Origin: Mobiluncus porci
GTDB lineage: Bacteria > Actinomycetota > Actinomycetes > Actinomycetales > Actinomycetaceae
Assembly: GCF_009695935.1 (NCBI RefSeq)
Contig: NZ_VUMY01000019.1
Coordinates: 1 to 52,495, forward strand
DNA: 52,495 nucleotides
Direction of reading: 5' to 3'
Part shown: one piece after another, positions 1 to 8,609 of the stretch
How positions within the stretch are numbered: position 1 is the first letter of the stretch
Layout of the letters: each line of letters opens with the position of its first letter
Made by a program: the position numbers and the translations under genes
The notes under the pieces: model-generated
Told to the model about the DNA's origin: nothing
What the model saw: the letters and a program-made list of their open reading frames with translations, nothing else
The model's database searches: none

Positions 1-179
1 TTCGCAGTCCACCCAAGCTCTAACAACTCCAACGCATACTCACGCACAGCCGAACCAGACCACCTACCACCCAAGAGCGCAACTCCCTTCCAAAAAAACG
101 TTGCACTCATCATCTGACACCGCAATAGTGGCAGTGCGGGCGAAATTCTCCTGGGTTTGGACCGGTGAAACGCGAACAT
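1..179 (-). CDS. partial ORF cut by the window edge, possibly transposase N-terminus
   Basis: A leftward reading frame is open from an ATG at 179 (alternative ATG-ATG at 113) to the window edge. Its readable end contains SGSAVREYALELLELGWTA, which looks like the first helices of a helix-turn-helix as found at the N-terminus of several IS transposases. There is no Shine-Dalgarno sequence, but TATAAC lies six bases before the ATG at 179. In another frame of the same strand the stretch before position 113 reads PHCHYCGVR and then stops. That could be the zinc finger of a frameshifted transposase, or chance. The family cannot be fixed from this fragment. Confidence 0.35.
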   Translation of the reverse strand, partial: MFAFHRSKPRRISPALPLLRCQMMSATFFWKGVALLGGRWSGSAVREYALELLELGWTA

Positions 180-540
180 GGGAGGGTTATAAAGGGTTGG
201 GATGTTTTTTCCGGCTACGCCTGGGGCAGAAACGGCTTCGTCAGCTGCGTAGACACCGGGTCGGACCTCTCAGCTTGCAACTTTGCTTTGCAAAGTTGCG
301 CGCCGCTTACTTGGCCTCGGCAATGCTCGAGCGACCTCGGCATTGCGCTCGACCTTCGTCGCGGTGGCGTAACGAAGTGTAGTCAGAAGGGTCTGACCCA
401 TTGTGGCGGAGTGAAATTGCTTAAAAACAGATTCGCCGGCTGGTCAGACCCTTTGGCTTCGTTCGCGTTGCTCACTTCGCCAAGAGGTCTGACCCGCCGG
501 CTGCACTTGGTCCGACCCGCCGGCTTCGCCAGGCTAGGTA
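180..540. repeat. repeat-rich non-coding stretch with GGTCNGACC palindromes
   Basis: I see no credible gene here. The nine-base palindrome GGTCNGACC occurs five times: 259-267, 390-398, 442-450 (GGTCAGACC), 486-494 and 509-517. A perfect 9-bp hairpin (GCAACTTTG / CAAAGTTGC) occupies 277-299. Stretches such as CCGCCGGCTTCGCC recur. The same modules reappear at 16495-16611, so this is an interspersed intergenic repeat family. Two plus-strand ORFs that run through it are made of repeat sequence and are not called. Confidence 0.6.
442..494. repeat. palindromic repeat element, copy 1
   Basis: Left arm GGTCAGACCCTTTGGC (442-457) and right arm GCCAAGAGGTCTGACC (479-494) are imperfect inverted repeats around a 21-base centre. 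The copy at 16495-16547 has identical arms and also a 21-base centre, with about 14 of 21 centre bases shared. The element lies just downstream of the putA stop codon, so in the putA mRNA it could form a 3' hairpin. Confidence 0.7.
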
Positions 541-3500
541 TTAGTAGTCGACGACGCGGTCTTCCAAGATGCCTTCGGTGATTGGCGTGGGATCGCCGAA
601 GCGGTGGTTCGTCAAAGCCACGGCCTGCTCGTGGAAGAAGGGAATCATCTCGACGTTGCCGGCATAGGTCACCGGATGATCCCAGATCGCCACGTCCACA
701 TTGCCTTCGATGGCCGCCGCTACCTTCTCCTTGGTTTCACCGATGATCCGGATGCGCCCGTCATAGCCGGCTTCTCCCTTGGCCCAGAGTTTCGCCCAAT
801 CGAGCCAAGCGGTCTCGTCTTGTTCCATGACGCTAACGCCATGTTTGGCCGCGAAACTCGCCAAGCCCGAGGGCAGAGCCGTCGCGCAAGACAACATGAT
901 CTGGGAGCCAACCAGGAGACCGGCGTGAAGCACGCGCGCCACTTCCCAGGGCTGCGCCTCCGGTCCCACGCGCAAGACCACCGGAACGGGGAGGCAGCGG
1001 AAGATGTTGCGCTCCACACCAACTTGGGAAGGATCGCGCAGCGTGTTGATCTCGTTGTTGTAAACGAACTCGTCGCTCGCCAAGGACTTGGCCAGCTTCT
1101 CATCCGCGCCAAGTTCCTCGCCGAGATCGAGGATTTCGCGAGCCAAAGACCCGCTAGCCGACCCCGAAATCTTTGATAAACCTGCATCGTCGGGCGACCA
1201 TTCGCCGAGCGCGTAGAGGTAGTTCGGGCCGCCGGCCTTGGAACCGGCCCCAACCACGGAACGCTTCCAGCCGCCGAAAGGTTGACGGCGGACAATCGCG
1301 CCGGTGATTCCGCGGTTGATGTAGGCGTTGCCGACTTCAACGTGGTCGAGCCAGTACTGAATCTCACGCGGATTCAAGGAATGGATTCCGCCGGTGAGAC
1401 CGTATTCCACCTGGTTTTGGATTTCGACGGCTTCCTCCAAAGTGTCACAGCGCATGACTCCCAAAATCGGGCCGAAGTATTCCACCAGGTGGTATTCGCT
1501 GCCGGGTTCCACGCCGGCACGCACCCCGGGGCTCCACAACCGCCCGGAATCGTCCAACTTGCGGGGCTTAATCGCCCAGGTCTGATCCGGCTCAAGCTGG
1601 GTCAAACCGCGTAGGAGCTTCTCCCCGGGTTGTTCCACCACGGGACCCATCTGGATTCCGAGATCCCAGGGGTAGCCGACGTGGAGAGACTTCACGGCAT
1701 CAATGAGCTGGTGGTGGAAACGTTTAGACACACCGACAGTCCCGACGAGAATCACCAAAGACGCCGCCGAACACTTCTGGCCGGCATGGCCGAAAGCGGA
1801 ACTCACCACGTCTTTCACCGCCAAGTCGAGGTCAGCAGAAGGCGTGACAATAATCGCGTTCTTTCCGGAGGTCTCTGCCAAGAGACCGAGGTCGGGACGC
1901 CACGAGCGGAACATCTGGGCGGTCTCAATCGAACCGGTCAAAATCACCCGCTCAACTCGCGGATCGGTCATCAAGGTCTTACCCAAATCGTGATTCGCCA
2001 AGGTCACGAGCTGTAAAACCTCCCGAGGAACCCCCGCCTCCCAGAGACACTCGGCCAAAAGCGCGCCACAGCGACGCGCCGGCGTTGCCGGCTTCAAGAT
2101 AACCGGAGACCCCGCCGCCAAACCGGCAATCGTGGAACCTCCGGGAATCGCCACGGGGAAGTTCCACGGGGGAGTGACGACCGTGATCTGGGCGGGAGTG
2201 AATTTGGCTCCCGCGACCTTTTCCATGGTTTTCGCGGATTCGGCATAGTAATGCGCGTAATCCACTGCTTCGGAAACTTCGACATCGCCCTGGTCAAGAG
2301 CCTTACCAGCCTCGGAGCCCATGACCTCGATGAGATCGGCGCGACGCTGACTCATGATGACGCCGGCGTGGTGCAGAATCTCGCCGCGTTCCGTGGCACC
2401 GAGAGCCGCCCACTTCTTGCCACCCTCCTCGGCGCGAGCGAGAACCTCCTGGAGTTCTGCTTCGGAAGACACCTTCGAAGCGTTGACGGTTTCCACCCCG
2501 AGCTTCGAGTCTTTCATCTTTGCCGCAATCTCCTCGGCCCACTTCACGTTGGCGGGCAGCGAAGAATCCGAGTCTGGAACGTTCTTGAACTCCCATTCAC
2601 CAGCAGCGTTCTTCTGCTGTGACTCGATTTCCTCGGCGGTTTCCTGAGCGCGGTCTTGGTGACGCCTCGGGCCAAACTCGATGTCGTTGGCGATATCGAT
2701 GGCGTCTTGGAAGCGGTTCAACTCCCGATTCAACATCTCCTCGGAAGTCGTCAAATCGAAGGCGGCACTCATGAAGTTTTCGGGAGCCGCAATCTCCTCC
2801 AGGCGACGCACCAGGTAGGAGATGGCCACGTCGAATTCCTCGGGGTGAACCACCGGCACGTAGTAAAGTAGCGGACCGGTGTCCTCAGCGACGGCCCGCG
2901 CCATCGAGGAGTTCATGCCGGTGAGCATCTCGAACTCGCAGCCTTTCGTCTCGAAGACCCCGCGCTTGTTGGCGAGTTCATAGGCGAAACCGGCGGTAAA
3001 GACGTTCATGCCCGCCACGCCGATACGAATATTCTTGGCGTGTTCAGCGGTCAAGGCGTAGTTCAAAATCCGGATATAGTTCGCGTCCGTGTGGGCCTTG
3101 TCCGGCTGGGTGGTCATCGGCCAGCCGTGCATCTGGGCATCCACATGCTCCATCGAGAGGTTGGCGCCTTTCACGACACGCACTTTGATGGGCGCCCCAC
3201 CCTTCTCGACGCGCTTCGCGGCCCACTCTTGGAGGTCAACCATGGCATCCAAAGAATCCGGCAGGTACGCCTGCAACACGATACCGGCTTCTAGCCCCTG
3301 CAAATCCTCGTGTTCCAGCAAGCGCTTGAACACGTCGATCGTCATGTGGAGGTCGTGGTATTCCTCCATATCCAAGTTGATGAACTTCTTCGGGGAGAAC
3401 CGATTTGCTTCGCGGTATAGCGGCAGGAGATTCTCCACCGCCAGTTCCACCATGTTCTTGTAATCCCAGGGAATATGCGGGCCGGTTACGGCCGAGACCT

Positions 3501-4050
3501 TGATGGACACATAGTCCACGTCATCTCGCTGTAACAGGTCAACCACGTCGTTCAAGCGTCGTTTCGCTTCCTTTTGACCCAAGACGGCCTCACCGAGGAG
3601 GTTCATGTTCAACCGAGACCCGTCGGCGCGAAGTTTCCCGATGGCGGTCCCGAGGGACTTATCGGTTACGTCGATAGCGAGGTCACCAACCAGCTCGCGG
3701 AAAACCCGACGCGCGGCCGGAACCGCCACCTCCGGAAGTCCGGCCCCCATGGCGCCACCGTAGATGGCGGGGAGTTTCAGGTAGGTGGGGAGGAATTTCG
3801 GGGGGATAGATTTCACCAAAGCGGCAAGGTTTTTACCGGCAATCTTCTTGTCTTCCGGACGGACCACCTCGTCAACAAAGGCGACCGTGAAATCCAGGCC
3901 CTTCGGATCTTTCAAGGTCTTCGAAAGGAGCTTGGAGGCATAGTCAATCGGGTATTTCTTAGATTCTTCGACCCATTTCTTGGCGCGTTCAATCGCCAAT
4001 TCTCCAACTTCCCGCAGTTCGGCAAGCTCTTGTTCATTGAGAGTGTTCAA
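541..4050 (-). CDS. putA: bifunctional proline dehydrogenase / L-glutamate gamma-semialdehyde dehydrogenase PutA
   Basis: The protein oxidises proline to glutamate: FAD-dependent proline dehydrogenase, then NAD-dependent P5C/semialdehyde dehydrogenase. It has 1169 residues. The N-terminal half is the PRODH barrel, with VSIKVSAVTG, LDMEEYHDLHM, VRVVKGANL and the substrate-binding YLVRRLEE. The C-terminal half is an aldehyde dehydrogenase, with TPPWNFPVAIPGG and catalytic Cys760 in HAGQKCSA. There is no N-terminal ribbon-helix-helix as in enterobacterial PutA, so it should not be an autorepressor. The TTG start is supported by AAAGGAG five bases upstream (4056-4062). It lies 16 bp behind putP on the same strand, giving a putP-putA operon for proline import and catabolism. 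Confidence 0.96.
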   Translation of the reverse strand: MNTLNEQELAELREVGELAIERAKKWVEESKKYPIDYASKLLSKTLKDPKGLDFTVAFVDEVVRPEDKKIAGKNLAALVKSIPPKFLPTYLKLPAIYGGAMGAGLPEVAVPAARRVFRELVGDLAIDVTDKSLGTAIGKLRADGSRLNMNLLGEAVLGQKEAKRRLNDVVDLLQRDDVDYVSIKVSAVTGPHIPWDYKNMVELAVENLLPLYREANRFSPKKFINLDMEEYHDLHMTIDVFKRLLEHEDLQGLEAGIVLQAYLPDSLDAMVDLQEWAAKRVEKGGAPIKVRVVKGANLSMEHVDAQMHGWPMTTQPDKAHTDANYIRILNYALTAEHAKNIRIGVAGMNVFTAGFAYELANKRGVFETKGCEFEMLTGMNSSMARAVAEDTGPLLYYVPVVHPEEFDVAISYLVRRLEEIAAPENFMSAAFDLTTSEEMLNRELNRFQDAIDIANDIEFGPRRHQDRAQETAEEIESQQKNAAGEWEFKNVPDSDSSLPANVKWAEEIAAKMKDSKLGVETVNASKVSSEAELQEVLARAEEGGKKWAALGATERGEILHHAGVIMSQRRADLIEVMGSEAGKALDQGDVEVSEAVDYAHYYAESAKTMEKVAGAKFTPAQITVVTPPWNFPVAIPGGSTIAGLAAGSPVILKPATPARRCGALLAECLWEAGVPREVLQLVTLANHDLGKTLMTDPRVERVILTGSIETAQMFRSWRPDLGLLAETSGKNAIIVTPSADLDLAVKDVVSSAFGHAGQKCSAASLVILVGTVGVSKRFHHQLIDAVKSLHVGYPWDLGIQMGPVVEQPGEKLLRGLTQLEPDQTWAIKPRKLDDSGRLWSPGVRAGVEPGSEYHLVEYFGPILGVMRCDTLEEAVEIQNQVEYGLTGGIHSLNPREIQYWLDHVEVGNAYINRGITGAIVRRQPFGGWKRSVVGAGSKAGGPNYLYALGEWSPDDAGLSKISGSASGSLAREILDLGEELGADEKLAKSLASDEFVYNNEINTLRDPSQVGVERNIFRCLPVPVVLRVGPEAQPWEVARVLHAGLLVGSQIMLSCATALPSGLASFAAKHGVSVMEQDETAWLDWAKLWAKGEAGYDGRIRIIGETKEKVAAAIEGNVDVAIWDHPVTYAGNVEMIPFFHEQAVALTNHRFGDPTPITEGILEDRVVDY

Positions 4051-4066
4051 CTTTTCTCCTTTAATC

Positions 4067-5722
4067 CTAGTTGTGATTTTCTTGAGTGAAGGGGACGTAT
4101 TCCTTGGCCTTCGCCATCTCTATCGCCTTGTCGAATTCGGCGTCGATCTCCGGATTCGGCTGGTAGGTGAGTATCGAAACAACATACGCGACCAGCCAGC
4201 AGAGCACAAAGCCCGGGAGGATTTCATAAATCTTGGTGTCAACGATGGTAGAGAACTTCCCATTGTTGAGCAGGTAGTGCCAGAGGACTACCACGACCGC
4301 TCCGGTAATCATGCCCCACAGGGCTCCCTGCGCGGTGAGTTTACGCCACCACAGCGACAGGATGATGATCGGACCGAAGGCTGCCCCGAAACCGGCCCAG
4401 GCGAAGGACACGATGGCGAGAATCGAGGAAGAAATGAAGCTGGTGGATTCTTTCGCGTTCCAGGCCAAAACCACGGCGATTACGGTAACGATGAGAACCA
4501 CCACGCGACCCATCGTGACCCCGAGGTTCGATTCGCGAACCGTCTTGTCACCGATGGTGATTCCGAGGTTGACTTCTTTCACGTTGTGCTTGGAGAAGGA
4601 GTTGTAGATGTCTTCCACCACGGCCGAAGACGTCACCAAGAGCTGGGAGGAAACCGTGGACATGATGGCGGCGAGGATGGCAGCCAACATGAAGCCGGCA
4701 ATGAGCGAGGGGAAGAGGGTCTGTCCAGTCACCAAGAAGATGGTCTCATCGTCAGCGCCATCCATATTGATAATGCCTTGAGCGGCCAAAGAGATACCGA
4801 CCATGGCCGTACCAATCGCCCCAAACAGCGACAGTGCCATCCAGATAGCCCAAATTCGGCGCGCCTGTGTGGTTTGCTGGGGGGTCTTCAAAGCCATGAA
4901 GCGGACAATAATGTGGGGCATCCCGAAGTAGCCCAAGCCCCAAGCCAGGCCGGTGATAATGTCGCGCGGGTCAACGTTGAAGACCAGGGAAAGCATTTCC
5001 TGGTCGGTGGCCGCTCCCTTGGCGGCAACATCAAGGGCCACTTGTTCAAAGCCGCCGGCCATAATCAGGCCCACAATCGGAACCGTGACCAGGGCGATAA
5101 CCATCATCAAGCCCTGCACCATGTCGGTCCAGGACACCGCGAGGAACCCGCCGACCAAGGTGTAGAGCACCACGATGGAAGCCACAATAATCATGCCGGT
5201 TTCGTAGGGGATTCCGAAAGACGAGTCGAAGAATTTGCCGCCGGAAACCAGGCCAGAGGCCACGTAGAGCGTGAAGAAAATAAAGAAAATGATGCCGGCG
5301 GTCACCCGAAGTGCGTTGGATCTGTCGCGCAGACGGTTGGAGAGGAAAGACGGCACGGTAATCGAGTTTTGAGAAACTTCCGTGTAGGTTCTAAGCCGAG
5401 GAGCCACAATCCACCAGTTGATGTAGGCCCCCACGGTCAGTCCGATTGCAATCCAGGACTGGACTAGGCCCGCTGCGTAGAGGGCGCCGGGAAGACCCAT
5501 CAACAGCCATCCCGACATGTCGGCGGCGCCGGCGGAAAGCGCGGCCACCAGAGGATTGAGCTCACGACCCCCGAGCATGTAGTCATCCATGGTGGAGGTG
5601 CGGGTGTAAGCCCAAATCCCGATGATGATCATAGCCGTGAAATACACAATCATGGCGATGGCCACACCCTGGGTGCCGCTGAGGACCTCGGCGGTGGTGG
5701 GAACAATGGTAAATAGGTTCAT
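4067..5722 (-). CDS. putP: sodium/proline symporter PutP
   Basis: Na+-driven proline importer of the solute:sodium symporter family (551 residues). It is a hydrophobic polytopic protein with about 13 membrane segments. Recognisable family stretches are DDYMLGGRELNP after the first helix, SAGAADMSGWLLMGLPGALY, and an internal LVGGFLAVSWTDMVQGLMM. The short cytoplasmic C-tail is charged. The ATG at 5722 has AGAAAGG nine bases upstream. The gene is first in the putP-putA operon, and a TATACT box (5788-5793, minus strand) can serve as its promoter. Substrate assignment rests on family similarity and the adjacent putA. Confidence 0.95.
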   Translation of the reverse strand: MNLFTIVPTTAEVLSGTQGVAIAMIVYFTAMIIIGIWAYTRTSTMDDYMLGGRELNPLVAALSAGAADMSGWLLMGLPGALYAAGLVQSWIAIGLTVGAYINWWIVAPRLRTYTEVSQNSITVPSFLSNRLRDRSNALRVTAGIIFFIFFTLYVASGLVSGGKFFDSSFGIPYETGMIIVASIVVLYTLVGGFLAVSWTDMVQGLMMVIALVTVPIVGLIMAGGFEQVALDVAAKGAATDQEMLSLVFNVDPRDIITGLAWGLGYFGMPHIIVRFMALKTPQQTTQARRIWAIWMALSLFGAIGTAMVGISLAAQGIINMDGADDETIFLVTGQTLFPSLIAGFMLAAILAAIMSTVSSQLLVTSSAVVEDIYNSFSKHNVKEVNLGITIGDKTVRESNLGVTMGRVVVLIVTVIAVVLAWNAKESTSFISSSILAIVSFAWAGFGAAFGPIIILSLWWRKLTAQGALWGMITGAVVVVLWHYLLNNGKFSTIVDTKIYEILPGFVLCWLVAYVVSILTYQPNPEIDAEFDKAIEMAKAKEYVPFTQENHN

Positions 5723-5787
5723 ATTTTCATACCTTTCTAGAACGGGTCGGGGAAGCGACAGCGCATCCGCGGACGAGTCGTTGCTTT

Positions 5788-5793
5788 AGTATA
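5788..5793 (-). promoter_or_regulatory. candidate -10 box of the putP-putA operon
   Basis: TATACT on the minus strand, about 65 bp before the putP start codon. TTCGCG, a poor -35 match, lies 17 bp further upstream. The mRNA would have a leader of about 60 nt carrying the putP Shine-Dalgarno. Confidence 0.5.
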
Positions 5794-5833
5794 CCGTGAA
5801 GCTTCCATGACGCGAATATTACCCATGATCTGC

Positions 5834-5839
5834 TAGACT
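5834..5839 (+). promoter_or_regulatory. candidate -10 box placing the terC transcript start at or next to the ATG
   Basis: TAGACT lies nine bases before the ATG at 5849, and no Shine-Dalgarno sequence is visible. Transcription would begin within about 0-3 nt of the start codon (leaderless or nearly so). No good -35 box is visible. Confidence 0.45.
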
Positions 5840-5848
5840 TAAGTCGCT

Positions 5849-6904
5849 ATGCATGTACCATTAATTGCCTGGATTATCCTCACTGTCGTCATTATCGGCA
5901 TCTTGACTTTTGACTTCTTCGGCCACGTCCGGAAAGACCATTTTCCTTCGATGAAAGAGTCCGCGATTTGGACCTGTATCTATATCGGGATTGCTTTGAG
6001 CGCCGGTGTCGTTATTGGGCTGACCCTGGGTTGGGATTTGGGTGCCCAATATTTTGCCGGCTGGGTGACGGAATGGTCGCTGTCTCTCGACAACCTTTTC
6101 GTATTCGTTATCATCATCGCCGGTTTCAGCGTACCGCGGGAAATTCAACAAAAGGTCATTGCGGTTGGGATCACTTTGGCCTTGATTTTCCGACTGGTCT
6201 TCATTCTCTTGGGCTCGGCGCTAATCGAAAACTTTTCCTGGATTTTCTATATTTTCGGGGCGTTTCTCCTTTTCACCGCCTACAAGCAGGTCCGCGAAGG
6301 CGTCGGGGCGGATGAGGACGAGGCCGAGGATTCGGAGGAATACGAGGACAATGGTTTCGTGAAACTCGTGCGCCGGATGCTGCCGGTGACCCCTAATTTT
6401 GTGGGCCACAAGTATTTGCATCGCCATGAGGGCAAACTCCACATCACTCCGCTTTTGCTGGTGGTGATTGCGGTGGGTTCCGCAGATGTCATGTTCGCAG
6501 TGGATTCCATCCCCGCTATTTTCGGTCTCACCAACGAGGCTTTCATCGTTTTCGCCGCGAACGCTTTCGCACTGATGGGACTGCGTCAGCTCTACTTCCT
6601 CATTGAAGGGTTGATGGAGCGTCTGGTGTTCCTCCACTTCGGGCTGGCCGTCATCCTCGGATTTATCGGCGTGAAACTCCTGATTCACGCGCTGGCTACC
6701 AATGAACTGTGGTTCATCAACTCCGGTCTTCCTTTCGAGAATCTTCCCGAGCCGACCATCCCGTTCTCCCTCGGTTTCATCGTGGTGACCTTGGCTCTTA
6801 CCGCGGTAACCTCGCTGATAGCAACGCGTCACAAGGCGAAAAAAGCCCAAAAAGCGCAGCAGGCTGCTGGTGAGACTTCCGAAGTTGAAGCCGCAGAGGC
6901 TTAA
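5849..6904 (+). CDS. TerC family integral membrane protein
   Basis: Integral membrane protein of 351 residues with about eight or nine hydrophobic segments. Both TerC signatures are present: EWSLSLDNLFVFVII near residue 75 and AVGSADVMFAVDSIPAIFG near residue 210. These carry the acidic residues thought to bind metal in the family. Members are linked to tellurite resistance and, more recently, to metal export (manganese, or calcium in some bacteria). The actual cargo cannot be read from sequence. A cytoplasmic acidic loop (residues about 150-170) and a Lys/Ala/Glu-rich C-tail are visible. It is transcribed divergently from putP. Confidence 0.9.
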   Translation: MHVPLIAWIILTVVIIGILTFDFFGHVRKDHFPSMKESAIWTCIYIGIALSAGVVIGLTLGWDLGAQYFAGWVTEWSLSLDNLFVFVIIIAGFSVPREIQQKVIAVGITLALIFRLVFILLGSALIENFSWIFYIFGAFLLFTAYKQVREGVGADEDEAEDSEEYEDNGFVKLVRRMLPVTPNFVGHKYLHRHEGKLHITPLLLVVIAVGSADVMFAVDSIPAIFGLTNEAFIVFAANAFALMGLRQLYFLIEGLMERLVFLHFGLAVILGFIGVKLLIHALATNELWFINSGLPFENLPEPTIPFSLGFIVVTLALTAVTSLIATRHKAKKAQKAQQAAGETSEVEAAEA

Positions 6905-6934
6905 TAGTTCAACGTTTTGGCCGATGGGTGGATA

Positions 6935-8596
6935 GTGAAGAAACTACTGTTTGCGGTCTTGGCGGGCTTGGGAATACTGTCCCTGGCGGTGCCGGCGGGG
7001 GCCGTCACCCCGCCGAACCATCCCGACGGCTCCACCACCCCTTGGGCGGTGCAGCTAGCGATTATGGATACCCAAGACCAAGGCTTTGTCCACTGCAGCG
7101 GTTCGATAGTTTCCTCCCTTTGGGTTCTCACCGCGCGCCACTGCGTAGAAAATCCGGTGATGAGCGAGGCCTACGCTGACGTGGGGGCGGGGCCTTCCTA
7201 TGAATTTCCCTACCGCCTCACCGAAATCGTGAAGCATCCGTCCTACGATGTCGCCTTGGTGAAACTTGACCATTCTCCGCAAAGGCCATCCCTAGCGCTG
7301 GTTGACGCTCCAGTTGCCCCCGGAAGTAACGCCACATTCTACGGTTTCGGAGGTTCGGATGTTCTCACGGAAGCCTTGGTACAGGTAGTCGGGACGAGCT
7401 GGGACGGTCACCTGTTCGCACGTTCTCCCTCCGGGGTGAAGACCGTCGTCGGGGACTCCGGCGGGCCACTGGTCAGTAATGGCAAGATCGCCGGCGTGCT
7501 GTCGGCAGCAGTCACCTACCCCTATGAGTCATTTATTCCCGAAGACTATAAGTTTGTGCCGAGTTCCGTGTTTCGGGATTGGTTTTTACAAACGCTCGGT
7601 TTAGCGCCCTCGCCGCAGAATCCGGCTCCTGCGGGACCCGCCAACCCTGCGGCGAACCCGACTTCCGTCCCCGTGCCTACCGTGCCGGTGGCCCCGAACC
7701 GTATCGCCGGATCTAACCGTGTCCAGACCTCCCTAGCGGTGTGGCAACAGGGCGGATTTATCAGCAATGCGGTCGTTATCGCTACCGGACGAAACGCTGC
7801 TGACGCGCTCGCGGCCGGACCGCTGGCAGCCTCGATGAATGCGCCCCTGCTCCTATCTACCGCCGCGACCATTGAACCCACCACGGTTGCGGAGATTCTG
7901 AATCGGGGGATTCGCGAAGTTTATCTTGTGGGGGGTGGATTACAATTCGACCCGAATTCTGTGGCGGCTCTCGGGGGGCGGGGGATACAGGTGCATAGCC
8001 TGGCGGGAGCCGACAGGTTCGAGACTGCTGTTTTGGTGGCGCGAACTGCCATTGAGAAGTGGAACCTCCAAGGTCGTCTTATTAACCCGATTTTCTTAGC
8101 CGATGGAATCAATTTTCCCGATGCTTTGAGCGCGGGGGCCGCCGGAGCAAACCTTTACGGCGTCGTTTTACTGACCAATAGTCATTCGATGCCTCCAGCG
8201 ACGGCTGCCTTCCTCGGTTCCCGCGCCGCCAGTTCCCCTAGGCTTTATGCCGTAGGCGGGCCGGCCTACCAGGCCTGGAACTCCAGCCAGCCCGGGGGAA
8301 TACCGGCGGTGGGACTCGTGGGGGCGAATCGCTACCACACCGCTGCCCTGCTGGCCGCGAATCTCACCCCCTACACTACGAGCGCCCTAGTCGTCTCGGG
8401 AGTGAATTTCCCCGATGGCTTGTCAGCAGCGCCTTTGGCGGCGCGCCGAAACGCGAGGCTCTTGTTGACGAGCCCCTCGCAACTCCCGCCCGAATCCGGC
8501 ACCAGCCTCGCGACCCTCACGCAGCGCCAGTCCTCCCTCGTCGTGGGAGGGGCGGGTGCCGTCTCGGATGCGGTGGCCTGGGCGGTGCTCGGCTAG
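6935..8596 (+). CDS. secreted trypsin-like serine protease with three cell-wall-binding (CWB2) repeats
   Basis: From the GTG at 6935 the protein has 553 residues. The start was chosen because it gives a clean signal peptide (MKK, hydrophobic core, cleavage near AGA-VTPP) and GGGTGG lies just upstream; an in-frame TTG at 6917 is less likely. Residues about 35-220 form an S1-type protease domain with triad His69 (LTARHC), Asp105 (DVALVKL) and Ser175 (GDSGGP). Cys54 and Cys70 could form the disulfide that flanks the His. After a Pro/Ala linker come three CWB2 repeats, recognisable by RIAGSNRVQTS, AGADRFETAVLVA and VGANRYHTAALLA, each followed by an A/F-DALSAGPLA-like block. CWB2 domains bind wall polymers non-covalently, so this should be a surface-held peptidase. 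Its substrate is unknown. Confidence 0.88.
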   Translation: MKKLLFAVLAGLGILSLAVPAGAVTPPNHPDGSTTPWAVQLAIMDTQDQGFVHCSGSIVSSLWVLTARHCVENPVMSEAYADVGAGPSYEFPYRLTEIVKHPSYDVALVKLDHSPQRPSLALVDAPVAPGSNATFYGFGGSDVLTEALVQVVGTSWDGHLFARSPSGVKTVVGDSGGPLVSNGKIAGVLSAAVTYPYESFIPEDYKFVPSSVFRDWFLQTLGLAPSPQNPAPAGPANPAANPTSVPVPTVPVAPNRIAGSNRVQTSLAVWQQGGFISNAVVIATGRNAADALAAGPLAASMNAPLLLSTAATIEPTTVAEILNRGIREVYLVGGGLQFDPNSVAALGGRGIQVHSLAGADRFETAVLVARTAIEKWNLQGRLINPIFLADGINFPDALSAGAAGANLYGVVLLTNSHSMPPATAAFLGSRAASSPRLYAVGGPAYQAWNSSQPGGIPAVGLVGANRYHTAALLAANLTPYTTSALVVSGVNFPDGLSAAPLAARRNARLLLTSPSQLPPESGTSLATLTQRQSSLVVGGAGAVSDAVAWAVLG

Positions 8597-8609
8597 TAGC
8601 TGTGTTCGG

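Noticed and set aside
101..581. Two overlapping plus-strand ORFs in the left-end repeat region
   Set aside because: They consist of palindromic repeat sequence, lack a ribosome site and overlap each other in different frames.
3980..5467. 495-residue plus-strand ORF opposite putP and the start of putA
   Set aside because: It lies wholly antisense to clear genes, is extremely rich in His, Gly, Asp and Asn, and has no motif. It is a shadow of G+C-biased codons.
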